Shown in pieces: positions 1 to 11,600 of a stretch of DNA of 64,000 nucleotides; within the stretch, counting starts at the first letter, position 1; each line of letters starts with the position of its first letter. The notes under the pieces are model-generated. The model had not been told where the DNA came from. It ran no database searches and was given only the letters and a program-made list of their open reading frames with translations. Position numbers and translations under genes: made by a program. The DNA comes from Beroe forskalii. Taxonomy: Eukaryota; Ctenophora; Nuda; Beroida; Beroidae. The stretch is taken from positions 186,001 through 250,000 of the forward strand of contig WFMF01000160.1 in NCBI GenBank assembly GCA_011033025.1, in the 5' to 3' direction.

Positions 1-2600
1 TTGTATAAGAGGCATGCCAATTCCACCCGTGTGCAGGAGGAAATAAGGCACGCATGCTTTTTCCGTCTGTGTGTGCAGGCCTAAATTATCGTATGCATGT
101 TTTTGGGTATCACCCACATACCATATCACTGCAATCTGGTACAACAGATGCATGCTTTTTGTTTTGAAGGGGTTTACAAATAGTTTTTAAACTTACTTCA
201 TTCCTATGCTGGACGTTATAATACGTGCATGCTTTTTCTTTCTTGAACATATGATTTAACATATTTTGTGTGTAATTACATTTACACTACACACTCACAC
301 CCAGCTGATCTAGGTACCCCTGTTCTCAAATTTATTCCAATCTTCAGTACGAGAAAATATTTTAGGTATCTCAGGAGGAGCATTTATGTGGAGTTAAAAT
401 TTGGTGTTTATAAATTTGGCAAGGTGGGATTTGGGGATCTTCCTTAAGTTAACATAATATTATGACAATGACGTTATATTGAACTGTCAGGCTATGTGAA
501 AAAATTGGCATTTTCCCGAAAAATACCCATATTACAACCTCGCTAAATACACCTCCTTATATGGTTGGTACCTACTTAAGTACTTATCGAACCTTGAATT
601 TGTCTTCAAACCTTAGATATAGGCTTTTGTGCTTCCCCTACGGATATTTTGACCGAAAAAAAATTGAAACGACTAAATTTGTTGATGCCCGAAATCTTTG
701 AACCTCTTGAAAATGTAGCGTGGATTCGATCAACTCAGGTCTGTGTGTGTGTTGCAATTTTATATACCTTTATTTATAAGACAAATTTATAAGGTACGAA
801 ATTCGGGGATTTTTCGAAAAAAAAACCCATAATTTTGTTCCCCACAAAATTCCAAAATGACGTCATCATAATACTTAAACATGCGTAATAACCCCAAAAA
901 TATCCCCAAATTTCGTACCCCCAAAATATCGGTCCCCGGAATTATTGTTCCATGTAAACTTATCTCGTAAGTAAGGTAATTTTTTTACTTATTGACAATA
1001 TTAAAACATAAATTTGTTTTTGGCCCAAGTTTTTTTATGGCTATTTGCTTATTTGTATCGAACACTGATAAGTCCCTAGGAACCTATAATATTTTGTCGT
1101 ACAGGGTGCGCCAAAAGTCTTGTCCCCTTTTACTTTTTGATTATTCGGAAAATACAGCAGATAATTCGATTCTGTAAAAAGTTTCTTAAAATATAATCAA
1201 AGAATGGCGGGTTCTGAGTATTTCAGGTTGCTGTGACGTCCATAGCAACCACACGAGTTCCCATAGCAACCGTCCTAAACTTGAATGTGTGTACTGAAAT
1301 TTGGAATAATTTCAGGGATAGATCGGCTGGGTGTATGGTGCTGAATGTATTGTTTTGAAAGTATGTGCACGACAGAATGTATAAAATTATTTATCCAACT
1401 GTAGTTGATCAAATTATGTGCCGTCCCGGCGTCCCCTGTTAATCGGAAGCATGCGTGCGGAAGCCTGAGCCTGCAGAAATGGTAGGATGTAAAATTTTTC
1501 GACATAAGAGCATTTTAAGTACCTACGTCATGATAATATCAACATTCAATACGTGTTTGTATGTATCATGATATTATGTGCTTTTTTTTTATACTTCTAC
1601 GGTTTCAATTTGATAAGTTTGTTAAGCTTGATGATAATCTTAACACCAACAAAAACAAAGGCCTGTGTGTGACGGTGTGATATTACGTCTTGCATATATC
1701 AGGGTTGAAATCAGCATCTACTCCAAAAGAAAATTCATGCATATTTTATGAAAGTATGAAGGGTCAGCTGAGTGTGAGTGTGGTGTAAATGTAATTACAC
1801 ACAAAATACGTTAAATCATATGTTCGCAAAGAAAAAGCATGCACGTATTATAACGTCCAGCATTGGAACGGAGTAAGTTAAACTATTTGTTAACTCCTTC
1901 AAAACAAAAACATGCATCTGTTGTGCCAGATTGCAGTGATATTTTGATATGAAATGTGGATGATACCAAAAACATGCCTACGATAATTTAGGCCTGCGCA
2001 TACAGAAGGAAAAAGCATGCACGTATTATAACGTCCAGCATAGGAATGGAGTTAGTTTAACTATTTGTTAACTCCTTCAAAACAAATAGCATGCATCTGT
2101 TGTGCTAGATTGCAGTGATATCTTGATAATATTATGTGGATGATACCAAAAAACATGCATACGATAATTTAGGCCTGCGCATACAGAAGGAAAAAGCATG
2201 CATGTGTTATTTCCTCCTGCACAGGGCTAGAATTGGGATGCCTCTTCTACAAAAAAAGCATACATATGATAATGTAGGCCAGCATTCCCACTATAAAAAA
2301 GAATGCATTTGATAGGTACTTCCTCTTGCATAGGGGTGGAGTAGTCAAGGCCTCGTTATATCTACTCCATAAGGAAAAACATGCGTCTGTTGAGTTTCCT
2401 TTACATGTCAAAGGTAAGAATGTAGTCATATGTAAAAAGACTGCTGCCGCTATACGAAAACTGCTCAACTTTTTGCGAGCTTTTTAGTTCCACGTGCATG
2501 CTTTATTCAATATGCCTGTTGGAAAGCATGCAGCGTTAAAGAAAGTCCTGCGATAATGAGATTATGCCAAAATCCACTTGCTATGGCGTGCAGTCATTTA
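1..2600. repeat. Element with long inverted arms built of GCATGC-rich subrepeats
   Basis: Sequence at 1-309 returns in reverse complement at about 1757-2250. For example, the CACTCACACCCAGCTGATC side near 290-309 matches GGTCAGCTGAGTGTGAGTG near 1758. The arms consist of spaced AAAAAGCATGC motifs. The right arm has one extra subrepeat, because 1980-2150 repeats about 1830-1980. The arm continues left beyond the window start, since the first bases still match 2215-2250. The 310-1750 interior shows no plausible gene; the small ORFs there lack domain or splice support. The structure resembles a foldback-type DNA element, but no transposase or target duplication is visible. Confidence 0.7.
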
Positions 2601-4000
2601 ACTTGCAAAGGCGAGCTATTTGGTGACTCATGCAGTCCGGACTCTGTCGGGGAGCCTATGAAAGCGATGGAGATAAGTGCACGGGCCGTATGAGCAATGA
2701 ACTTACTGTACTGCAACGAAATGAAGGATTCTCACGCAACCAATGACACATTCGCGACATTTCCCTTACTGCCGCTGAACCTGCCCGGGCATGTTATGCG
2801 TCGCGCGCGAACAATAGGCGCAAGAATTTATACTGTCACTGACAGTGTCAGGTGCATATTGTTTGTGTGCGACTTATTATTTGTGTGCGATGCTACCCTC
2901 GGCAAAATCTTCCATCATTTCAAACAAATGTCAGATGTTTCGTTGTGAATTACATTATGATTGTTTTAATGGATCAGAATTTGCACATTCGGGCCCAACT
3001 AAAGTGATGCAATCATAACGTTGTTTTAAGAACGTTATGGGTCAAAAAAGTGTTACCATGCATGGTTTCAAAAGTTCAAAGCACCTTTGATCCTTTACTC
3101 TTTTATGGAGCTTGTGTGACTGCCTTAGCTCTAACGTTTATGGGTCTTCATTGGTCGAAAGTAACAGCTTAAGTAGTTTGCCGTAGGCTGTAGCCCCAGT
3201 TTGGAGGATTTTCTATACAAGAATAAACAAATTCTTATGTTTTTACTACCTATTTCCCTATTTCTCTTGTAGATTAAAACCACCATATTATATGCAATTA
3301 CCCGGCCACTGAGGATCTTTCTTTCTTTTGCACTTTCAACTCATTTTACAATCTGATGCCTCTGCCCTATGATTTATGAAGATACATACCAGTAACGAGC
3401 TTGAACTAGGCCGTCGGGCTCGTACTTCGTAGCTCAAGCTGCCACAAGTCATTAATACATGTCATGTTCCTGATTTACGATTTTAAGTCGAACTCAGTGT
3501 TCAATCCATGTTAATAGTGATATAATAGTGCTGTTATTTCTCCAAACCCCGCTCTTGCATTGGATAGTCATTTTTTGCCACAAGAACTTTCTGTTCGTTT
3601 TAAAATTCTTTGAAGATTTATACTCAAACTTTCAACATTTCCTTTCTAGAAGAGCAAATTTCTCAAAAAAGCTCCCGAGAATGAATAGGTATTGGATAAT
3701 GGATATATCGCAGTCAAGTAATTGCCCAGAATAGAAAATCTGCCCCAAAATTCGCTCTCCAGGTATTATAAATTGATACACGTATGGATTGGGGATGCTA
3801 TATTTGAGCGGGGCCGTGGAGTGTGGACACTAGACATATCCATGAGAAATTTAAATTCTTACTTGCACACAAGAAGTGAAATAGCCCATGTCAGTGTCAA
3901 CTCTGCAACATGCTGGAGGATGGAAGTCAAGCTACTAATACAGTACTACAGTTATACAAACTTTTACCATGGGCTTTCCTTGAATTCACAGTTTATCGTG
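2601..4000. other. Intergenic stretch, nothing recognised
   Basis: No exon with homology, repeat array or RNA gene was recognised. ORFs at 2697-2948 and 3722-4024 have no domain-like composition and no consistent splice sites. Confidence 0.5.
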
Positions 4001-4009
4001 TTGATTCGG

Positions 4010-4720
4010 GTTGTTTGGGGTTGATTTGCTTTTTTCTGTGTTGATTCCGCTTGTTTCGGGTTGATTTGCCTTGTTTCAGGTTGTTGTGGGTTGATTCAAC
4101 TTGTTTCGCCGGAACAAGGCGAAATTTCGGGTTGATTCGCTTGTTTCGGGTTGATTCGCTTGTTTCGGCTTGTTTCGCCTTGTTTCGGCGAAACAAGTTG
4201 AATGAACCCACAACAGCGAAACAAGGCAAATCAACCTGAAACAAGCGAATCAACTTGAAACAAGCGAATCAACCAAACAAGCCGAAACAAGCCGAATCGA
4301 CATGAACTACAAGCAGTTTTGCATTTTCCGTTTGTTTCGGGTTGATTCGCCTTGTTTTGGGTTGGTTGTGTTTAAGCCTTGTTTAAACGATATGGCAGCA
4401 AAAAACACGAAACAACCCGAAACAACCCGAATCAAGCCAAAATTTTACTAAAAACTGGAACAACCCGAAACAACCCGAAACAAGCTGAAACAAGCCGAAA
4501 CAAACCGAAACAAGTGGAAAATGCAAAACTGCTTGTTTCGGGTTGTTTCGGGTTGATTCGCTTGTTTCGCTTGTTTCGCTTGTTTCGGGCTGTTTCGGGT
4601 TGTTTCGGCTCGTTTCGCCTTGTTTCGGCTTGTTTCGGAAGGTTTTTGGGTTGGTTCGGGGTGGTTTCGGGTCGTTCCGCTTGTTTCGGCTTGTTTCGGG
4701 GTGGTTTCGCTAGTTCCTGC
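4010..4720. repeat. Foldback minisatellite of TTGTTTCGGG units
   Basis: Roughly 10-15-bp units of the type CTTGTTTCGGGTTGATTCG are repeated. Orientation alternates: TTGTTTCGG sense at 4010-4190, reverse (CGAAACAAGC) at 4190-4310, sense at 4325-4380, reverse at 4395-4520, sense at 4530-4715. The blocks can pair into long hairpins. ORFs here (for example 4379-4726) are products of the repeat. It lies 0.5 kb upstream of the PKA regulatory subunit start codon. Confidence 0.85.
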
Positions 4721-5262
4721 TTTTAGTATCTACGGAGCAGCAAGGTCTAAATGAGTCACAAAAAGGAGTGGTGTACAGACATTCCAAAACCTACCTATAA
4801 GAATGTTTTCTTAAATAACATTTTCATTTTAGCCTACAAATAGAGCAGGTGTGCCATAGGTTTTTAGGTATTTATTAAGACTGGTATATATTTTGAACTG
4901 TGTCTTAAATATAGGTATTTAGTGTATGGCACACTTTATCTTGAGAAATAATTAATTAATTTTCAGGGTGCTTAAATCATAGTAGCTTTTCAGGGTGCTT
5001 GAATTATAGTAGCTTTTTATGAGGTAGGCCCCCAAACTAGTTGCCCATGGTACCATGTGCTATAATTTATATGATATGACATGAAAAATAAAATTTCTTT
5101 CACTAAAGTATAACACTGTAGTTGAGTGAAACAAAATTCAAAATACCAATACTCAATATATGCTCAAGATCCTTGTGTTATTAAATCTTGTTAGATGTTA
5201 AACCAATTTGAATCTATTTACGTTACTACTTTTGATCTTTCATATCTCAAGGTCTCAGCAGT
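4721..5262 (+). other. Region upstream of the PKA regulatory subunit, with a short tandem duplication
   Basis: AT-rich sequence expected to contain the 5' UTR and promoter of the downstream gene. No TATA box or initiator can be assigned with confidence. A 27-bp unit (TTCAGGGTGCTTRAATYATAGTAGCTT) occurs twice in tandem at about 4963-5017. A CTCAG just before the start codon could be a splice acceptor of an upstream UTR intron. Confidence 0.3.
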
Positions 5263-5638
5263 ATGTCAAACTCACCATTTACTATACCTGATGGCTTCCC
5301 TGAACTCTTACAAGACTTCACTGTATCAGTTCTCCGAGAACGTCCAGCTGATGTGGTTGAGTATGCTGTGGTCTACTTCACTGACCTTGCAAACCAAAGA
5401 AACCCAAATCGACAACAAGTCTCCTCAAGTAATGGTGTTGTTGATCATATCCCCAAGGAAGAATCATCAACTACAGTAATTGAAAACCTTGAGGAGAAAG
5501 TTCCAGAAAAAAGATCTGGAGTGAAATTCCAAGATGAAGCAGAAGACATTGCAGATGAGGATGAGCCTCCTGAGGGAGCTCCTGCTCCCCTCATTGATGT
5601 TTCAAAGATTTCTAATGATGATGTTTACTCAGATGAAG
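5263..5638 (+). CDS. PRKAR2: PKA RII exon 1: docking/dimerisation domain and acidic linker
   Basis: ATG at 5263 starts [19 protein letters not shown], followed by a [20 protein letters not shown] helix pair. This matches the RIIa dimerisation/docking fold that binds AKAP amphipathic helices. Residues 50-125 are Asp/Glu/Pro-rich linker. The exon ends GATGAAG before GTAAGA, after one base of a codon. This is the first ATG in frame, and it gives the usual short N-terminus before the docking domain. Confidence 0.95.
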
Positions 5639-8600
5639 GTAAGAAGAAAGTAATTTCTCCCTAGATAGTTAATCCTTATATGTACATCTTAACTTATCAT
5701 TGACTCCACATCATTCAATTCATTCATTTGTCATTCTAGGTTTGTTAAATTGTTATAATCATCCACAATCACCTCCTTCACTCCATTCACATTTCATACC
5801 CAGAGGCTGGTGAACCAGAAGTCAATGCTATGAGTGAACTACCACCTATGAGTGTTATAGGTATGTTAAAATTTTAGCAATAGTTAGGAATTCTTCTTAG
5901 AATTCTATATGATTATTGTGGGAACTCAATAGTAACAGAGTCTGGGCAGTTCTACAGCTGAATCCATCCATGGAGAGAATGAGAGAATGAATTGGTGGGT
6001 AATGGTTAGTATGCCACAGTTATTAAAACCCTCATGAAGGGTTGCTTAGAGTTCATGGGTCAAATTATTACATACTGAAGTAATTTATTTATGTGGCCTT
6101 TTTGGGTTATGGTTTAAAATTTAAATGTGTTTGGTCTGTGATTGAAAGATCTAGATTCAAAACTTGTGCCATTTCTAATGTCAAACCTAACCAGCAACAC
6201 AATTCACTCATTATAGTGTATAGAAAACTGCATAGCAGGGAAAAATGAGTATTTGCTCACTACAGCAAAGTTTAGACAGTATGACAAATGAATGAAGTAT
6301 GGAAATAAGTATGGAAATAAGTATGATATACAAGTCCCATTTTGTAGCTTTGTGTCCACTGTGTCATGTTGTTAAAAGCATTTCATGTTGAAGTCTCTGC
6401 ATCATGTATGCTCTCAACTATCACCTGTCAGAGTGGACATGTCTCTAGACATGGGAATTCCTGCTTTTAATGTCTGCATACAGCACAACCCATAATTATT
6501 ACTGCAGTACTACTTTGATAGAAATATTAAATTCCCATTATATCAAGGTAACTATCCTCACCTATTGAACCTTGAAATTCTTCCATATTAATAGCAGATT
6601 AAAGTTTCCTATTAACGGAATCACCATAAACTTCCACTTATTCCAGGAATGGTAATTAGACTGTATCCAGTAAACAACATTCAGCTGAGGCATAAGATTG
6701 TAATCCATTAGTATCAAATAAAATTCACCTCATGGATAAAAGTTTAGACTATTCATAGCATTAGCAAGTTTACTGTTCCAAAACCGATTATTTATAGCTA
6801 TCTATTGTTAAAGGCAATAAAATACTTTCTGAAATGTCATTAGTAATAGAATCCACAACTTTAGTTACTTATTAAGTTACATTTGTAAGGTTGATAGATC
6901 ATATAACAATAGAAAACGGCCATGTCGTGCTCATTTGTTTTCTGAGAACTTTTGTAGACTTGAACACTTAAGTGACAGTCTTTCTTGTTATATTAAATAT
7001 TTAAGCACTGCTGCACACATTGAACTCGTGAAGAACCTGCTAGTTATGCATGATTTAATGAATCACACATATTAATGTAAAGTGTCATAATATGTCGTGT
7101 TTATGTCTCCGTGACAAGTGCCCCATTTACCACTCTCCCATATAATCATTAATCAGGCTGCTGACCAGAGCTCGCATACAACTACTACCGCTTACTCTCA
7201 TTTATTATATAGCCTATCAATAGTCCTTCAGCAATATGATATGCTCAGTTAGACATGTCCTTCATTCCAATATATGACGGTGTGGGTTATATTCCCAGCT
7301 CACTCATATATATTCCCATCTCACTTCTGAGACCAGATTTATATAATAATGATATACATAATTGTATATAAAATGCAATATAATATACTAATTCATTTGC
7401 CTATAAAATTGCTCTTGAGGGAATGATGAATAAGAGCAAAGAACTTTGTCTGAGGGTCATGTTTTGTTATATTAAAATCGTGATAAACATATTTTGTGAA
7501 TTGTGATCAAGCAAAATGTTATACTGAGTCTGAGACTGGATAGATATGATGGGGCCCATTTCTCTGAGAGGGGGGTCCTGATGATGTTGTGCAGCAGACG
7601 GCAGCGTTGTTGTTATACGATGCTAGTACCACTACAATTTCCTGTAAACAAAGCAGACAAGCATCTCTAAAGCTCTTAATCAGGCGAAAGTGGTGTATAA
7701 CATATAACTCTGTATGGTACCGCAAAGATCGGCTGCCGAAATGTCATCAATGTGGTGCTGTTAGACATAACAATGACATCACTCTCATCTACCTACTGTG
7801 GAGATAGTCGGACCTTATATATTTCATATATAATATACCGACCACCAACTCGAACTACTAAACTACCCCACTTGAGAGGACTCTGCTGAGCTCCGGATGA
7901 TTTGATTGATTATACTACACTTGATATATATATATATATACCACGCGGAATGCTCTCTGTGTCTCCTTCTCAATCTTTTTCGTTAGGTCGATATAATCCC
8001 TTGCTGTTTGCTCTTAACCATTCTCTCACAGTCAATCTCTTCCTTCTTTTCAATCTCGATCTCTTTCTCACTCTCTTTCTCCATCTCTTTCTCACTGCCT
8101 TTCTCACTGCCTTTCTCACTGCCTTTCTCACTGCCTTTCTCACTCGCTTTCTCACTCTCTTTCTCACTCTCTTTCTTACTCTCTCTCTGCCTCCTTATAC
8201 ACTATATCACTTTGTTGTTTGCTTGATCTCTCTGACTTTCTTTCCACTTCCTGGCTCTTCTCGGGCCTCGTTTTATATCGCTGCCTCTATCTGTATTTTC
8301 TTCTTCTGTCCTCCTCCCTAGCTGCTCTCTTTATCCAGTTCCCTCCCGTTAAACAATTCTCCCATTCTCTTTACTCTCTTTTCTGACTCTCTTCCTGATT
8401 CCCAAGTTGTTCGTTGCTTGCTAGATCTCTCCTACGTTATATCGCCCCGATTGCACACATTGTACACGATTTGCTGCGTAAATGCCTGGTTATTAGAGCT
8501 TGTTAACTGCTTGTTGTGCATAATACATACTAATTGGTCGGGCATGACTAATAGACGGCCGATAGAATGAAGTCAATTGTCATTATCATTGTGTATAGGG

Positions 8601-11600
8601 ATCGCTCACATACTACGTTATATCATTAAATAGAGTCCGAATGGGAGAAGGTTTTCAAATGATCACGGTTATGGCAGGAGGGGGGCGGCAATGTCTAACC
8701 TTTAGTGGATACAAGAAATTTCCAATCGGGGGTTTAATTTTGGGGGGTTTAAGGGGGTTGCCCCCCCTGCTTATTTTATTGTAGCAAATACAGCTAATGT
8801 AAGCATGATTGATATTGAAGGGGAGGGGGTGTTTAAATTCAGTCAAAAACTGATCACGTAATATGTGGATTGTGAGTGGTCTCCATTATGACAAATTGAC
8901 GCCGTCATGCCGTCTATCATTCATGCTCGGTATTAGGTATTATATCGGATACAAGGTAGCGCGGTGGCTGTGATATACATGGACTTCCTACGTGTTCCCA
9001 ATGACCTTGGCACACCTGACAATGGAAGTAAGTGAAATTCATGTTAATTTTAATAACTATACATAACTAACATATTTAGAAATAATGGAGTGACATGATC
9101 CATAACTTTTACTTTAAAGGTAGCACGGTGGCTGCGATATACATGGATTTCCTACGTGTTCCCAAAGTAAATTGACATATTTTGTGAAAGTGTGTCGAGG
9201 TTTTAAGTAGCTTAAATTAATACCTACCAGTCTTTTATTTTGCATCCATTCTATTTTTGATTGTAAAGTGCATCGAGGGTTTTATGTTGTCATATATAAA
9301 CCTAAGCTTACATCTGTTTCAGTCTGATAAGCAGCTATGTGTAAATTTAAAGAGTGGACGCATTCATCTCATGTAGTCATAATATATATCTCTCTATCAC
9401 ATCTCTATCAGTTTATCAGCAGCTGTGCTTGTAAATAATATTTTACCCAAATCATGTCCAGACCGGTTGGTAATTAGACATGTGTACTTATAATATATAG
9501 TTTACCCAAATCATGTCCAGACCGGTTGGTAATTAGGCAAGTGTACTTATAATAGGGTATTACCGGGGGTGTGTACTAATATAATTGAGTGACGGGGGTT
9601 TGCTGGTACTAACCATGTAATATCGGGGGTCATTGTCAAAGAAGAGGGGTTATGTTACCCAGCCCTGCACGTATATAAAGGACTGCTCATTGTAATTCAG
9701 ATGAAGGATGGGAGCTTTACTCTAAGATAAACGTTACCATGGCATGATGATCGTGGAGCACATTATTCTAAGCGGGCCCTTGCATCTTAGGGCGCGGTTG
9801 TTAGATTAGTACAGTGTAAGTTGGTTGGGCGTTCTTTCTCTTTCCCCTCGTAAACGTTTTATATCACATCGCTGTCACGACGTTGGTTTTCTGGATTCGC
9901 TGCAGATGATGACAAGCAGCAAGATTCGGTTGCTTGCAAAAAGCAAAGGTTTGTGACTTACCATAAGAAGCAGGATGTTGCAAGAGATCGAGCTATAGTC
10001 GACAGTTTCTATTGGGAGCTGTCACAATTAACATAACTTCAACGAGTTAAGTCCGATTCAAGCCCCTGAACTGTCAGTAAATCAGTAACCGTCGGCATTG
10101 AAAGAACCCCTCTCTCTACCTCAGCTTTGCTGACGTCACCAAAGGCTAGCGCTCGTTCATCGTACTTGGTACTGTGATTCCGTTTTCTAAGAGTAAGTCA
10201 TTAAAGATGGTTCTGGTTTTTAAGTTAGTCGTCTAGTCAGCTGACGTCAGCAAAGCTCTCACCCCCTTTTCCCCTTGTCACCATCATATGACGTCATATG
10301 TATGTGACGGCTCCCTTACCAGAAAAATTCGTTATCCATCCTGTTCAAATTCCAATATTCAACGTTTCAAACGTATCCATTTTTATAAGTATCATTTTTT
10401 TTATTAATCCATGATTTTTATTATATTAGTCCTTTGTATCTTGCCTTAGCAAATAAGTTTATCCCAGCAAGATGGTCTGTGCCACAATTATTATTTCTCC
10501 TTCGAAATGTTACCTTCAAAAAAACTCCATTTTGCTCGCCCAACTGAGCACTTCATGATATTCAAATGTTCATGACGCATTGGCGCATCCTCAATCAACA
10601 TACTCCCTCACCGACCCGTCCCCTGTGTGTTTAGTAGTACTAGAAGTAGCCCCAGTAGTAGTCAGTAGTTTATTATGCTCTGTTTAGTAGTACTAGTACT
10701 CTAGTAGTAGCTCGAGTAGTCCCGAGTAGCCTATTCTATTGCAAATCCGTCCCCTCTTCAGTAGTAGGTACTATTAGTAACCTAGCATATTCTGCACAAC
10801 TTTCAGCCCATCTCCATGATCCTCTCCTAGTAACCACGTGACCTCTGCGACAGAAGACCAGTTTATCTGTACATCTGTCCTGCTTGTCATTTTATTATAT
10901 TAAAAGTAATAGTATATATGTATATATAATGTGTTAGAAGCGACCCTAGAGCTCAGTGCCACATCACATTTATTATATTTGTTGTGTGCTTGAAGTGCTG
11001 TGTACGTTGGAGGTACATCTTCTATAATCTATACAGAAGCCGGGACTTTGTAGATTGTCGGCAGTTTGTTGATAGTCGGGAGTTTGTAGATTGTGAATTA
11101 AGCGCCAGAGCTGGAAAAAAAGAACGTATTTCCTTTTGAGTTTTGATATCGTTTTGACAGAATTTATGATATAAATATCATGAATTGTTCAGATTGTGTT
11201 GATCATATCATTATGCTCAATCGTCATATAGATTGTATATGAGGAATTGTGTCGGTTGTGGTTGTAGATAAGTTTTTGGATTGTGTCTGTAGATTTGGTT
11301 TGAACTGTGCTCGTAGCTACATAAATTCTGTGTACAATGAGTGGGCTGTAGATTGCTTCTTTCTGCTTTGCCTTCCGTTTCTACGATATAAATTTATAAC
11401 ATACAGTTAGTTAAGTAACATACAGCTAGTATAGTGATTATGAACAATCCGTAAAAAGAAATATTTTTAACGCCCTTGCGACTTGTTAACTGGAATGTGA
11501 AATCCAAAAGATGGCAGGAAATGCAACGAACAATCGTACGTATATAATAAGTATGCCTTGCATTGTCTGAATTTTATCTTATAAATTGAATTTTTATTTA

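Noticed and set aside
7902-8321. 139-codon Leu/Phe-rich ORF, possible membrane protein
   Set aside because: Built on a pyrimidine 12-bp repeat; hydrophobicity comes from CTT/TTC codons; the opposite frame gives Arg/Lys/Val repeats.
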